A stretch of DNA of 33,690 nt from contig JAGVIE010000026.1 of assembly GCA_020056225.1 (NCBI GenBank), forward strand, positions 1 to 33,690, read 5' to 3'. The position numbers and the translations under genes are program-made. Below are positions 22,528-30,414 of this stretch, piece after piece. Under the pieces are notes generated by a model that saw only the letters and a list, made by a program, of their open reading frames with translations, ran no database searches and was not told the DNA's origin. Source of the DNA: Bacteroidota bacterium. GTDB lineage: Bacteria > Bacteroidota > Ignavibacteria > UBA10030 > SZUA-254. How positions within the stretch are numbered: position 1 is the first letter of the stretch; every line of letters begins with the position of its first letter.

Positions 22528-24345
22528 ATGAATCGTAATTTTAGTTTTACCATTTTTAGTATTCTTCTTTTATTCTTCGGATGCTCTCCGGCTATTCAGG
22601 AATTCGTTTCCAACGATGTCACAACACAAGAGCTGCAGCAACATATCAAATATTTATCATCTGATGAACTCAAAGGACGTAAATCGGGTGAAGAGGGGAA
22701 TATTCTGGCAGCGAGATATATAGCAGACAGATTTAAAGAATACGGTCTTCTTCCCCGCGGTGATAACGGAACGTATTTTCAGAATTTCTCTTTCGTATCA
22801 ACCATGAGGATCGGACCCAAAAACAAGCTTGATGTTTTTCATGATGATAAGATAAAAACATACAGCCTCAACGAACAATATAAACCATTATTGATTTCTG
22901 TCGATACTGCAATTACCACATCATTAGTATTTGTAGGTTATGGTATTTCTGCTTCCGACTCACTGCATTATGACGATTACAGTAATATTGACATTAAAAA
23001 TAAAATCGTTATGGTGTTGCGTTATTCACCGGACACATCTGTCGACAGTAAATTTGCCCAATATACAAGTATGATGGCAAAATTATTTACCGCAAGAGAT
23101 AAAGGCGCGGCGGGTGTGATTCTGGTGACTGCCCCGCCGGGCGAAAAGGGTGATAATTTTATTTCTTCCGACGATCCTCGGCTTGGATCTTCAAGTATCG
23201 CAGTCGTGAGCATGAAATGGACTGATGCAGTTTTAATGTTAAACAATGCAGGAAAGAATCTACACGAAATAAAGCAGACTATCGATAAAGAAAAATCTCC
23301 TAAATCATTCGAGGTCCCGGATATTAAGATTACACTTCAAACTCAGATAGAGAGAATATTCGCCCAATCCGCTAATGTCGTAGGATATTTGCCCGGAGCC
23401 GATTCCGTTTTAAAAGACGAACTGCTCGTGATGGGCGCGCATTTTGATCATCTCGGTTTAGGCGGTGAAGGCTCAGGCTCGCTGAAACCCGATACAACAG
23501 CCGTTCATCCCGGCGCCGATGATAACGGATCGGGAACTGCGGGACTTCTTGAAGCCGCGCAATACTTATCATCTAATTCTCAAAGATTTAAACGTAGTAT
23601 TCTCTTTATCGCGTTTACCGGTGAAGAATTGGGCGTTCTCGGGTCAGACTATTACGTCAAGCATCCCTCCTATCCACTGGATAAAACCATTGCAATGTTG
23701 AATATGGATATGATCGGGCGTATGAAGGACAGCATTCTGGTCGTGGAGGGAATGGGCACATCTCCTGATTTTGAAAAATTAGTGAAGAGAGAGAACAGAG
23801 ATTCACTGACTTTACGATTGAAACCGGACGGCTTCGGTCCGAGCGATCAAGCTTCATTTTACAAAAAAGATTTACCGGTTATATTCTTCTTCACTAATCT
23901 TCATTCCGATTATCACAAACCTGCCGATACATGGGATAAAATAAATTATGCCGGTGAACAGAAGGTTGTTGAGTTAGCAGCAAGGATCGCGATTGATCTG
24001 GTGAATGTAGATAAGAAACCTGAATTTACCAAAGTAGTCACATCTACTCCTATGGGTATGGGCGGGGACCGCCAGAGTGCAAGAGTGAGCCTTGGTATCA
24101 TACCGGATTTTGCGGGTGATACACCCGGAATGAAAATATCCGGCACACGACCCGGCAGTGCAGCAGAAAAAGCCGGATTAAAAGCCGATGATGTAATCAT
24201 CAAATTCGGCGGTAAAGAGATAAAAAATATTTATGACTTCACATATATGCTTGGACAATCCAAACCCGGCGATGAAGTTGAAATTGTCGTTAAGCGAGCA
24301 GAGCAGGAAGTTGTTTTAAAAGCAAAATTGGAAGCAAAGCAATAA
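22528..24345 (+). CDS. M28-family zinc aminopeptidase lipoprotein with PA and PDZ domains
   Basis: The 605-residue protein carries a lipoprotein signal (LLLFFGC, Cys near residue 19). A PA domain (about 130-260) follows, then the M28 core with all zinc ligands in order: GAHFDHLG, GADDNGSG, TGEELGVLG, LNMDMIGR and SDYHKPADT. The C-terminal PDZ domain (about 515-600) reads LGIIPDF to GSAAEKAGLKADDVI. It is probably an extracytoplasmic aminopeptidase that takes part in peptide use. The intact metal site argues for activity. It converges with a response regulator, with only 5 bp between the stops and no visible terminator. Confidence 0.95.
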   Translation: MNRNFSFTIFSILLLFFGCSPAIQEFVSNDVTTQELQQHIKYLSSDELKGRKSGEEGNILAARYIADRFKEYGLLPRGDNGTYFQNFSFVSTMRIGPKNKLDVFHDDKIKTYSLNEQYKPLLISVDTAITTSLVFVGYGISASDSLHYDDYSNIDIKNKIVMVLRYSPDTSVDSKFAQYTSMMAKLFTARDKGAAGVILVTAPPGEKGDNFISSDDPRLGSSSIAVVSMKWTDAVLMLNNAGKNLHEIKQTIDKEKSPKSFEVPDIKITLQTQIERIFAQSANVVGYLPGADSVLKDELLVMGAHFDHLGLGGEGSGSLKPDTTAVHPGADDNGSGTAGLLEAAQYLSSNSQRFKRSILFIAFTGEELGVLGSDYYVKHPSYPLDKTIAMLNMDMIGRMKDSILVVEGMGTSPDFEKLVKRENRDSLTLRLKPDGFGPSDQASFYKKDLPVIFFFTNLHSDYHKPADTWDKINYAGEQKVVELAARIAIDLVNVDKKPEFTKVVTSTPMGMGGDRQSARVSLGIIPDFAGDTPGMKISGTRPGSAAEKAGLKADDVIIKFGGKEIKNIYDFTYMLGQSKPGDEVEIVVKRAEQEVVLKAKLEAKQ

Positions 24346-24350
24346 CAGAT

Positions 24351-24746
24351 TCAAACGGAAGGCAGATATTTTTTTACAACAGAAATAATATCTTCGAGGT
24401 TATAAGGTTTTGTAACGTAATCTACGAGATTGTGTTTTGTTATTGTTTCAATCACGTTCTTATCGTTGTATGCGGAGATAAAAATAAACGGAATATTCTG
24501 AAACCGGGGTTGCTTGCGAACCTCTGAAAAAAAAGTAAACCCATCAACGCCGGTTAATTTTACGTCCGAAATGAATAGTTGAAAGTCTAATCCACCCAAT
24601 TCCTTTAATACCTCCTCAGCCGAAGAAGCACCTCTGACTTTATATCCTTCTGCTTCCAACAGCATAGTCAACACTTCACGCTGTTGGTCTTCATCTTCAA
24701 CTAACAAAATTGTAGAGATATTTTCTGTAGGCGAGTTATTCATCAA
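24351..24746 (-). CDS. CheY-like single-domain response regulator
   Basis: The 131-residue receiver domain has the acidic pocket VEDED (Glu17, Asp18), phospho-acceptor Asp61 in FISDVKLTGVDG, a Ser in IFISAYND and the conserved Lys-Pro in YVTKPYN. There is no output domain. It lies 14 bp downstream of the dimeric-barrel gene at 24761 and is the last gene of the minus-strand block from tryptophanase. It resembles the orphan regulator at 19034 (both have a -PRF--IPF-F-S-Y-D segment), so both may belong to one regulator family. Confidence 0.9.
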   Translation of the reverse strand: MMNNSPTENISTILLVEDEDQQREVLTMLLEAEGYKVRGASSAEEVLKELGGLDFQLFISDVKLTGVDGFTFFSEVRKQPRFQNIPFIFISAYNDKNVIETITKHNLVDYVTKPYNLEDIISVVKKYLPSV

Positions 24747-24760
24747 TACGAGGGCGGTAA

Positions 24761-25060
24761 TTACTCAAGCTCGATGAGTGTAGTATACTTCATCTTTCCG
24801 TCTGCCAGAAGGGATTCGAGTTGCTGAACGAGATTATCCATGTTCTCATCGTGATCTTCTAACTGATCGTATTCCTCTATGCTATTAAAAATGAATACCT
24901 CAGAAAAGCTGTTCTTCTTTCCTTTTTGTTCGTAGATGGAATACTCCCTTCCATTAACTTTTTTGAAGTAATCCTTCATTGCCTGTGAAACTATCATATA
25001 TTCAGCGCGTCTATCAGGATTCACATCGTACGAAATTGTAAATATTACTTTGCCCATCAA
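24761..25060 (-). CDS. Small dimeric alpha/beta-barrel-like protein
   Basis: The 99-residue product has a beta-alpha-beta-beta-alpha-beta pattern (KVIFTISYDV, a helix, FSEVFIFNSIEEYDQLED, a helix, YTTLIELE), typical of ferredoxin-like dimeric barrels such as ABM or Dabb domains. No catalytic residue is apparent and the family is not certain. The next codon is also Met, so the start could be 25057. It lies 41 bp downstream of the zincin gene and 14 bp upstream of the response regulator. Confidence 0.6.
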   Translation of the reverse strand: MMGKVIFTISYDVNPDRRAEYMIVSQAMKDYFKKVNGREYSIYEQKGKKNSFSEVFIFNSIEEYDQLEDHDENMDNLVQQLESLLADGKMKYTTLIELE

Positions 25061-25101
25061 TACATCCTTCTTTGTTTTATTTAATATACAAAAAATATTT
25101 T

Positions 25102-25479
25102 TTAATATCCTGCTTCACGAATTTCTTTTTCATTCATTCCGAAATAATGCCCTATCTCGTGTATCAGTACATCATAAATAGCTTGTTCGATTTCATGTTG
25201 TGTCCGGCAATGTGATTCAATATTTCGCTGGTAGAGTGAAATCTTGTCGGGCGTTACCGGCGTCATCCCATACCACGTCCCTCTTTCGGTTAGCGGAATA
25301 CCGTGATATAGTCCCAGCAGATTATACTTTGAAGGCAATTGCATTTTTTGTACAAGTGCGTCATCAGGATAATCTTCAACTACGATACCGACATTCACAA
25401 TTGCCCGCTTAAAAACTTCCGGTAATTTTTCGAAGGATTCCTCAACTATTTTTTCAAATGCATCACGTTCCATACTCAT
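25102..25479 (-). CDS. Minimal zincin-like metallopeptidase family protein
   Basis: The 125-residue protein has the C-terminal zinc motif HEIGHYFGMNE (HExxHxxGxxE) and belongs to the small DUF1025 / metallopeptidase family of about 115-130 residues. A helix with FEKIVEESFEKLPE and the strand VGIVVEDYP open the domain, and LLGLYHG with SLYQRNIE precedes the active site, as in the family. Cytoplasmic peptidase activity is assumed rather than shown. Its ATG directly abuts the stop of the Yip1-family gene; a second in-frame ATG two codons on is possible. Confidence 0.88.
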   Translation of the reverse strand: MSMERDAFEKIVEESFEKLPEVFKRAIVNVGIVVEDYPDDALVQKMQLPSKYNLLGLYHGIPLTERGTWYGMTPVTPDKISLYQRNIESHCRTQHEIEQAIYDVLIHEIGHYFGMNEKEIREAGY

Positions 25480-26190
25480 TTATATCTTCGATAACAGATA
25501 ATAAATTATTCCGACCATTATTACAGAATATAACAACATGGCGATCAGGGAAATGATGAGAGAATAAACCCAACCCTTGTCGGTTATTTTTTTTACCCCG
25601 ATCCATATTAAGATTAAAGACCAGAGTCCCAGTATACTGTCTAACGATATCAACGTAAAGTATGAAACCGGTTTCAGCTCGTATGGCGGCGGATTCGATG
25701 AAAAGAAAAATAGTCCGAACGTCATTATCTCTATCGGTAGAATTATTATTACCGAGATGACAATCGGGACAAGCGAATATGCTACAACAGCAAATGTGCT
25801 TCTGAAATTTATCTTTACCCGGCTTAATTTGACAATCGCCATCATCAGCAATGAAAAAATGAGAACGCTGAAAATTCCAATTACAGGTCCGATTACAAAA
25901 CCGGCAATAAGAAAATTTAATAATGACTGCGTATAATCAGCCGCTTTGATGCACCAAAAAATAAAGTATACTATTGCAATGCCTGCAACCGCTGATAACA
26001 CTAAGCCGTAATTCTTATGCTTGGCTATTGCAACTCTGTGAAAAGTTTTCTTCGGCTTCTCGAGAATATTCCAGGCTGTAGTAAATAAATCAAGATTATC
26101 GATAGTTGTCTGGATATAACTTCCACATGTCGAACATGTAACCGAGAGATGATGATTTTGATTATTACATACCGGGCAAGGAATCATCAA
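25480..26190 (-). CDS. Yip1-family membrane protein with N-terminal zinc ribbon
   Basis: The 236-residue protein starts with a half zinc ribbon pair (CPVCNNQ and CSTCGS, residues 5-22). A juxtamembrane helix (WNILEKPKKTFHRVA) and five hydrophobic helices follow, the plan of Yip1/YIP1-domain proteins. The role in bacteria is unknown. It lies 4 bp after the tryptophanase stop and abuts the zincin gene, so expression is probably coupled. Confidence 0.82.
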   Translation of the reverse strand: MMIPCPVCNNQNHHLSVTCSTCGSYIQTTIDNLDLFTTAWNILEKPKKTFHRVAIAKHKNYGLVLSAVAGIAIVYFIFWCIKAADYTQSLLNFLIAGFVIGPVIGIFSVLIFSLLMMAIVKLSRVKINFRSTFAVVAYSLVPIVISVIIILPIEIMTFGLFFFSSNPPPYELKPVSYFTLISLDSILGLWSLILIWIGVKKITDKGWVYSLIISLIAMLLYSVIMVGIIYYLLSKI

Positions 26191-26194
26191 GAGC

Positions 26195-27574
26195 CTATAA
26201 TTTTATAGGTTCAAATTGAGCAGTGAAATGACGAAGCATTGGCGCTTCATAAGTGATTTTGTATCCGGGAAGTTTCGAGCGATTGTTGAATACTTCTTGT
26301 ACCGATTCTATGACATAATCGATATGGCTTTGTGTGTAAACACGTCGCGGTATTGCGAGACGGACAAGTTCAAGGGCAGATGGAATAAATCTCCCAGTAT
26401 TTTTCTCAGTCTTCCCGAACATTACACTACCTATTTCGACAGAGCGGATTCCACCGGTCTTATATAATTCACAAACAATCGATTGACCCGGATATTGATG
26501 GGCTGGAATATTAGGTAAAAAACGCTTTGCATCTAAATATATCGCATGCCCACCCGGCGGTTGAAGAATCGGTACACCAACAGCAGTTAATTTTTCACCC
26601 AAATATTCTACAGAACGGATTCGATAGGTTAGATAATGTTCATCCAGAATTTCCTCAAGTCCTTGTGCCATAGCTTCAAGATCGCGTCCGGCTAACCCAC
26701 CGTAAGTAGGAAATCCCTCGGTGACAATTAAAATATTGCGGGCTTTCATCGCCAAGTCATCATTATTGATTCCGAGAAATCCACCCATATTGACAAGTGC
26801 ATCTTTCTTGGCACTCATAGTACAACCATCGGCGTACGAAAAGATTTCCTTCGCGATTTCCTTGGCAGATTTATTCTCGTAACCTTTTTCTCTTTTCTTG
26901 ATAAAGAAAGCATTCTCTGCAAAACGGCAGGCATCGAGGAAAAGAGGAATACCATATTTTGCAGCGACTTCTTTAGTCTTCCGAATATTATCCATCGATA
27001 CCGGCTGACCACCGCCTGCGTTGTTAGTAATGGTGATCATAACCAGCGGAATGTTTTCCCTGCCTTTCTCCTTGATAAATTGCTCTAACTTCTCGATATC
27101 CATGTTACCTTTAAAATCGGCGATAGTGGATGTATCTTTACCGATCGGTGTTAAGAAATCTACAGCTTCAGCACCTGAAAATTCTATGTTAGCGCGTGTT
27201 GTATCAAAATGGGTGTTGTTCGGAAAATATTTACCCGGACCGCCCAAAATAGTAAAAAGAATTTTTTCTGCCGCTCTGCCCTGATGGGTTGGGATGATAT
27301 ACTTGAAGCCGGTAATTTCTTTTGCTATCTTTTCGAACCGGAAGAAACTTCGTGCACCTGCGTACGATTCATCTCCATCCATAATTCCAGCCCACTGCTT
27401 CGAGCTCATCGCCGATGTACCGCTATCAGTTAAAAGATCGATGAGTACATCTTCGGCATGTATCAGGAACGGATTATATCCAGCTTCATGGAGAATTTCT
27501 TGCCGATCTTCAACAGTAGTGAATTTGATCGGCTCTACCGACTTGATTTTAAATGGTTCAATTATGGTTTTCAT
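26195..27574 (-). CDS. tnaA: Tryptophanase (beta-eliminating lyase)
   Basis: The 459-residue PLP enzyme probably splits L-tryptophan to indole, pyruvate and ammonia. PLP-binding features are THQGRAAE (97-104), NNAGGGQP and the Schiff-base Lys257 in SAKKDALVN. The C-terminal stretch EGFPTYGGLAGRD, CELYKTGGIRSVEIGS and YTQSHIDYVIE matches tryptophanase; tyrosine phenol-lyase has a Met-Glu-Arg step where this protein has Val-Glu-Ile. Tyrosine phenol-lyase remains a minor alternative. No tnaC-like leader peptide or attenuator is visible upstream, so regulation differs from that of E. coli. Confidence 0.92.
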   Translation of the reverse strand: MKTIIEPFKIKSVEPIKFTTVEDRQEILHEAGYNPFLIHAEDVLIDLLTDSGTSAMSSKQWAGIMDGDESYAGARSFFRFEKIAKEITGFKYIIPTHQGRAAEKILFTILGGPGKYFPNNTHFDTTRANIEFSGAEAVDFLTPIGKDTSTIADFKGNMDIEKLEQFIKEKGRENIPLVMITITNNAGGGQPVSMDNIRKTKEVAAKYGIPLFLDACRFAENAFFIKKREKGYENKSAKEIAKEIFSYADGCTMSAKKDALVNMGGFLGINNDDLAMKARNILIVTEGFPTYGGLAGRDLEAMAQGLEEILDEHYLTYRIRSVEYLGEKLTAVGVPILQPPGGHAIYLDAKRFLPNIPAHQYPGQSIVCELYKTGGIRSVEIGSVMFGKTEKNTGRFIPSALELVRLAIPRRVYTQSHIDYVIESVQEVFNNRSKLPGYKITYEAPMLRHFTAQFEPIKL

Positions 27575-27656
27575 ACCTGTAACGTTATAATTTTATGTAA
27601 GTTACAAGAAAATACTTTGTTAAGCAATGAAAATCTTAGATTTTTCTCCTGTACTC

Positions 27657-27685
27657 TTGACATTAAAGAATATCTTTTGTACAAT
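27657..27685 (+). promoter_or_regulatory. Near-consensus sigma70-type promoter
   Basis: TTGACA (27657-27662) and TACAAT (27680-27685) are separated by exactly 17 bp, one mismatch from the bacterial consensus. It lies about 20 bp upstream of the expected transcript start and 26 bp before the ATG at 27712. It would drive the surface-protein cluster 27712-33690. Confidence 0.65.
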
Positions 27686-27711
27686 ACTCACGAAACCGTG
27701 GAAGTTTATAT

Positions 27712-29010
27712 ATGAGATTCCAGACTATTATTATATCGGTAATCTTGATCCTATTAGCCCTGACTGCTTGCAGGGATAAAGGGACAGAGCCATATGTAAA
27801 AAGCATTTGGCTGAGTGCTGAGGATATCGGTGTGACGGATGCGTCCATTCACGTTATCCTTTCCAACGACAACAAGCCGGGCAGTTTCTCACTTAAGCTT
27901 AATGGTAAAACGATATTAAGCGCTAACAAAAATGATACGCTGATATTTATTGACTCACTTCTCCCAAAGCATACCTACACATACAAAGCATACCGTCTTA
28001 ATGGCAGCATAGTCTTTGACTCCAGCGATGCACTTACAATTACAACCATGGACACCACAAGCCACAACTTCACGTGGGAGATTGATACGTTGGGCGACGG
28101 CGGCTCCAGCGTACTGTACGACGTGGCAATCATTAACGACACACTGGCGTATGCGGTGGGGGAGATTTACAAGCGGGATAGTTTAGGGAATTGGGACCCG
28201 CTGCCGTACAATCTGGTGAAATGGAATGGACAACGATGGGAGTTGAAGAGAGTAACTGTGATATTCCGGGGTAATCCAGTTACTGTACCTCTCGAAGGAA
28301 TCTTTGCATATTCTCCAAGCGATATATGGGTTACAGGTAGTATCCCAATACATGGAGATGGAGTACGTTGGATCGGCTACGATATTCCAACACTGGTGGG
28401 AACTGGTGCAACGGTCTCTCGGATGTGGGGAACGCCATCGAGAATGTATTTCGTAGGACGCGCAGGTAATATTATCCACTACGATGGTGTGCAGTGGCGT
28501 CGATTGGAGAGCGGGACGAGTGCAGGATTGCTTGATGTATGGGGGCACACCGATCCGTTCAGTGGACACACAACGATCTTTAGTGTTGCTTCATCCGCTG
28601 AGGAAACGAAGATCCTTTCGCTATCTGCGGTAGCAGCTCGCGATACTCTTGCTTGGCCCCCAAGTGAACGTTTAAGCGGTATCTATATGAGTAACGCGTT
28701 CACGGTGTACGTGAGTAGTGCGGGTGTTTGGCGGCACAAAAACGCTGGATGGAAACAAATGCTTGAATTGCCACACAACATTTTCTTCACAGGATTACGC
28801 GGAACGACTGAGAACAACATTTTCGGAGTTGCTTGGAGTGGTATACTTGCACATTATAACGGGATGAATTGGTACCAATACACAGAGATACCAGAGTATT
28901 TTAATTTTTGGAAGGTAGCAGTTTCGCAGAACATGGTTGTAGCCGTCGGTTTCATGGGAGGATTGCCGGTTGATAAAGCAGGTATTCTCATAGGGAGGCG
29001 TAAGCAATGA
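27712..29010 (+). CDS. Surface lipoprotein with beta-propeller-like repeats
   Basis: The 432-residue product has a lipobox LTAC (Cys20) after a hydrophobic signal. An FN3-like domain (about 28-112) is followed by a repeat region (about 120-430) with Trp-rich strands such as NLVKWNGQRWEL, IIHYDGVQWRRLESG and ILAHYNGMNWYQYTE. This is the -H(Y/W)(D/N)G--W- motif of beta-propeller surface proteins from Ignavibacteria-like genomes. No catalytic site is seen; binding or a structural role is inferred. It is the first gene of the surface cluster and has a strong promoter. Confidence 0.8.
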   Translation: MRFQTIIISVILILLALTACRDKGTEPYVKSIWLSAEDIGVTDASIHVILSNDNKPGSFSLKLNGKTILSANKNDTLIFIDSLLPKHTYTYKAYRLNGSIVFDSSDALTITTMDTTSHNFTWEIDTLGDGGSSVLYDVAIINDTLAYAVGEIYKRDSLGNWDPLPYNLVKWNGQRWELKRVTVIFRGNPVTVPLEGIFAYSPSDIWVTGSIPIHGDGVRWIGYDIPTLVGTGATVSRMWGTPSRMYFVGRAGNIIHYDGVQWRRLESGTSAGLLDVWGHTDPFSGHTTIFSVASSAEETKILSLSAVAARDTLAWPPSERLSGIYMSNAFTVYVSSAGVWRHKNAGWKQMLELPHNIFFTGLRGTTENNIFGVAWSGILAHYNGMNWYQYTEIPEYFNFWKVAVSQNMVVAVGFMGGLPVDKAGILIGRRKQ

Positions 29011-29017
29011 CCCATAT

Positions 29018-29055
29018 GAAGAAGGGATAAATCAACATGAAGAAGCTTGTACATA
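29018..29055 (+). repeat. 38-nt duplicated translation-start segment, copy 1
   Basis: This copy spans the ribosome binding site and first codons of the outer-membrane protein gene. It matches 29801-29838 at 34 of 38 positions, and all four differences are transitions. Confidence 0.85.
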
Positions 29056-29738
29056 GGGCAGTTGCCATCGCTAATTACAGTCGTATCATAGTTAGAAAGA
29101 ACCTCCTTTTGTTTCTGATGATTGCGCTCATTCCTGTTCAACTGAATGCTGGTGGCTTTTCTATCAACATTGGAGTTAATCACTCCTGGTTAGTGTATCC
29201 GAACTCCTCACTCCCGTTTGAGAACCAGTTTAGGCCAAGTTATAGTATCGGTGTCAATTCAATCCAGCAGGTATTACAAGATGTTGAATTATCAATTGGG
29301 CTACGGTTATTCAATATAGGCCGTTATAATAGCTTTGAGAGCGGTATGTCCGATTATGATGTCACGATAAGTCACATATATATTTCATTACCGATTAGAG
29401 TTGGGTATCAGATAGTTGAAAATGTCTATCCTTTTGTTGATGTGGAGACTGGTGTGCAGTTGCACAGTGGTTCTAAACTTACGACATCAACGGGACTGAA
29501 TGAAGAAAAAACATTTACTGACGAAATGAACAGACTTAATATCTTTGCCGGATTCGGCCTCAAGTATCTTTTCAGAATAGATCAACATCAATTTGGAATT
29601 AGTGGGCAGTATAATTTTGGACTGCTTCGAGTATCAAAGGACGAACAGTTTGATATCACAGAAACCGGGTCACACGGCTGGATTGATTGGAGAACAAGAG
29701 AGGTCGTGATGCACGTTGAATACTATTTCGATATCTGA
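29037..29738 (+). CDS. Outer-membrane beta-barrel protein
   Basis: The 233-residue product has an N-terminal signal (hydrophobic near residues 22-38, ending VQLNAG), preceded by an unusually long basic stretch (MKKLVHRAVAIANYSRIIVRKN). The mature part is a run of amphipathic beta strands (FSINIGVNHSWLVY, VELSIGLRLFNIG, ISLPIRVGYQIVENV, FGISGQYNFGLLRV) ending in an aromatic terminal strand (VVMHVEYYFDI), as in OmpA/OprF-type porin-like barrels. The barrel has about eight strands. It lies 27 bp downstream of the lipoprotein gene and is probably co-transcribed. Confidence 0.82.
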   Translation: MKKLVHRAVAIANYSRIIVRKNLLLFLMIALIPVQLNAGGFSINIGVNHSWLVYPNSSLPFENQFRPSYSIGVNSIQQVLQDVELSIGLRLFNIGRYNSFESGMSDYDVTISHIYISLPIRVGYQIVENVYPFVDVETGVQLHSGSKLTTSTGLNEEKTFTDEMNRLNIFAGFGLKYLFRIDQHQFGISGQYNFGLLRVSKDEQFDITETGSHGWIDWRTREVVMHVEYYFDI

Positions 29739-29800
29739 GGAGAAGAATGGCTGAAGCAGATTTTGGAACTTCAAAAGAAACGGGCAAGAGAAATGGATAA

Positions 29801-29838
29801 GAAGAAAGGACAAATCAACATGAGGAAGCTTGTGCATA
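29801..29838 (+). repeat. 38-nt duplicated translation-start segment, copy 2
   Basis: This copy spans the ribosome binding site (AAAGGA) and first codons of the second lipoprotein gene. It mirrors copy 1, with the ATG at the same offset. Confidence 0.85.
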
Positions 29839-30221
29839 TATTAGCGGTTGTTCTCAACTTGCAATTCGGGTGTAAGGACAATCCGGTCAATACTGAGAAA
29901 CCCGAGAATCGCAGTCCTGTAATATTCTCTTTAACTGTATTTCCAGATGTTATCAGTCCGACAGATTCGGCTATTGTAATATGCAATGCCCTGGATCCAA
30001 ACGGCGATACGTTGGTCTATGATTGGATTACAGATTCAAGATTAAAGATAAAAGGTGCTTTCGCTAACGAGCGCTCTCTATATCATACACATGAAAATTC
30101 GCGTATTTTCTATCCAGACTGGATAAATACTCCCATTGATACCCCATGGGTTCAGTGCATAGTTAGGGACTTCAAAGGGGGAGCGGTAGGGAAAGTAATT
30201 TGCTTTATTATAAAGCAGTAA
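29820..30221 (+). CDS. Small lipoprotein with Ig-like domain
   Basis: I choose the ATG at 29820 (MRKLVHILAVVLNLQFGC), which gives a lipoprotein signal with FGC; upstream ATGs at 29763 and 29793 would put 19 or 9 charged residues ahead of it. The mature part of about 115 residues has a short linker (KDNPVNTEKPENRSP) and one beta-sandwich domain opening PVIFSLTVFPDVISPTDSAIVICNALDPNGD, the pattern of cadherin- or PKD-like surface domains. It belongs to the surface cluster, 81 bp after the barrel gene. Confidence 0.72.
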   Translation: MRKLVHILAVVLNLQFGCKDNPVNTEKPENRSPVIFSLTVFPDVISPTDSAIVICNALDPNGDTLVYDWITDSRLKIKGAFANERSLYHTHENSRIFYPDWINTPIDTPWVQCIVRDFKGGAVGKVICFIIKQ

Positions 30222-30414
30222 TGAGGAGGTGTTTAATATGATCAAGAGAAAATAACCCCCTTCCCGTGTTAGTGGCACAGGAAGGGGAAATACGAAACAA
30301 AGCGGACGAGCTTTTCGCAACATCAAAGTTGAAAAAGAAGCCGTTCTGTCTCGTTTTTAATATAGACAGACTCGGCTCAATAATCAAATTCATAAATATA
30401 GAAAGGAGTTTGTC
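30222..30414 (+). promoter_or_regulatory. Structured leader with mini-ORF and two hairpins
   Basis: This 193-bp stretch before the large hydrolase gene starts with AGGAGGT and a five-codon frame (ATG at 30238, Met-Ile-Lys-Arg-Lys, stop). A GC-rich hairpin CCCCTTCC/GGAAGGGG extended by GTG/CAC follows (30257-30287), then a second hairpin (30340-30376, TCTGTC/GACAGA plus GCCG/CGGC). It could be a processive terminator, an attenuator or a transcript stabiliser. No long T tract follows either stem. Confidence 0.45.

Noticed and set aside
27575-27656. TnaC-type leader peptide and attenuator for tryptophanase
   Set aside because: No short Trp-containing frame with RBS and no boxA/rut-like region was found; only a short GTAAC/GTTAC dyad is present.
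29748-29801. 17-codon frame (ATG 29748) after a GAGGAGAAG between barrel and lipoprotein genes
   Set aside because: It has a good RBS but is very short and not conserved-looking. It may only help translational coupling, so it is not listed as a gene.
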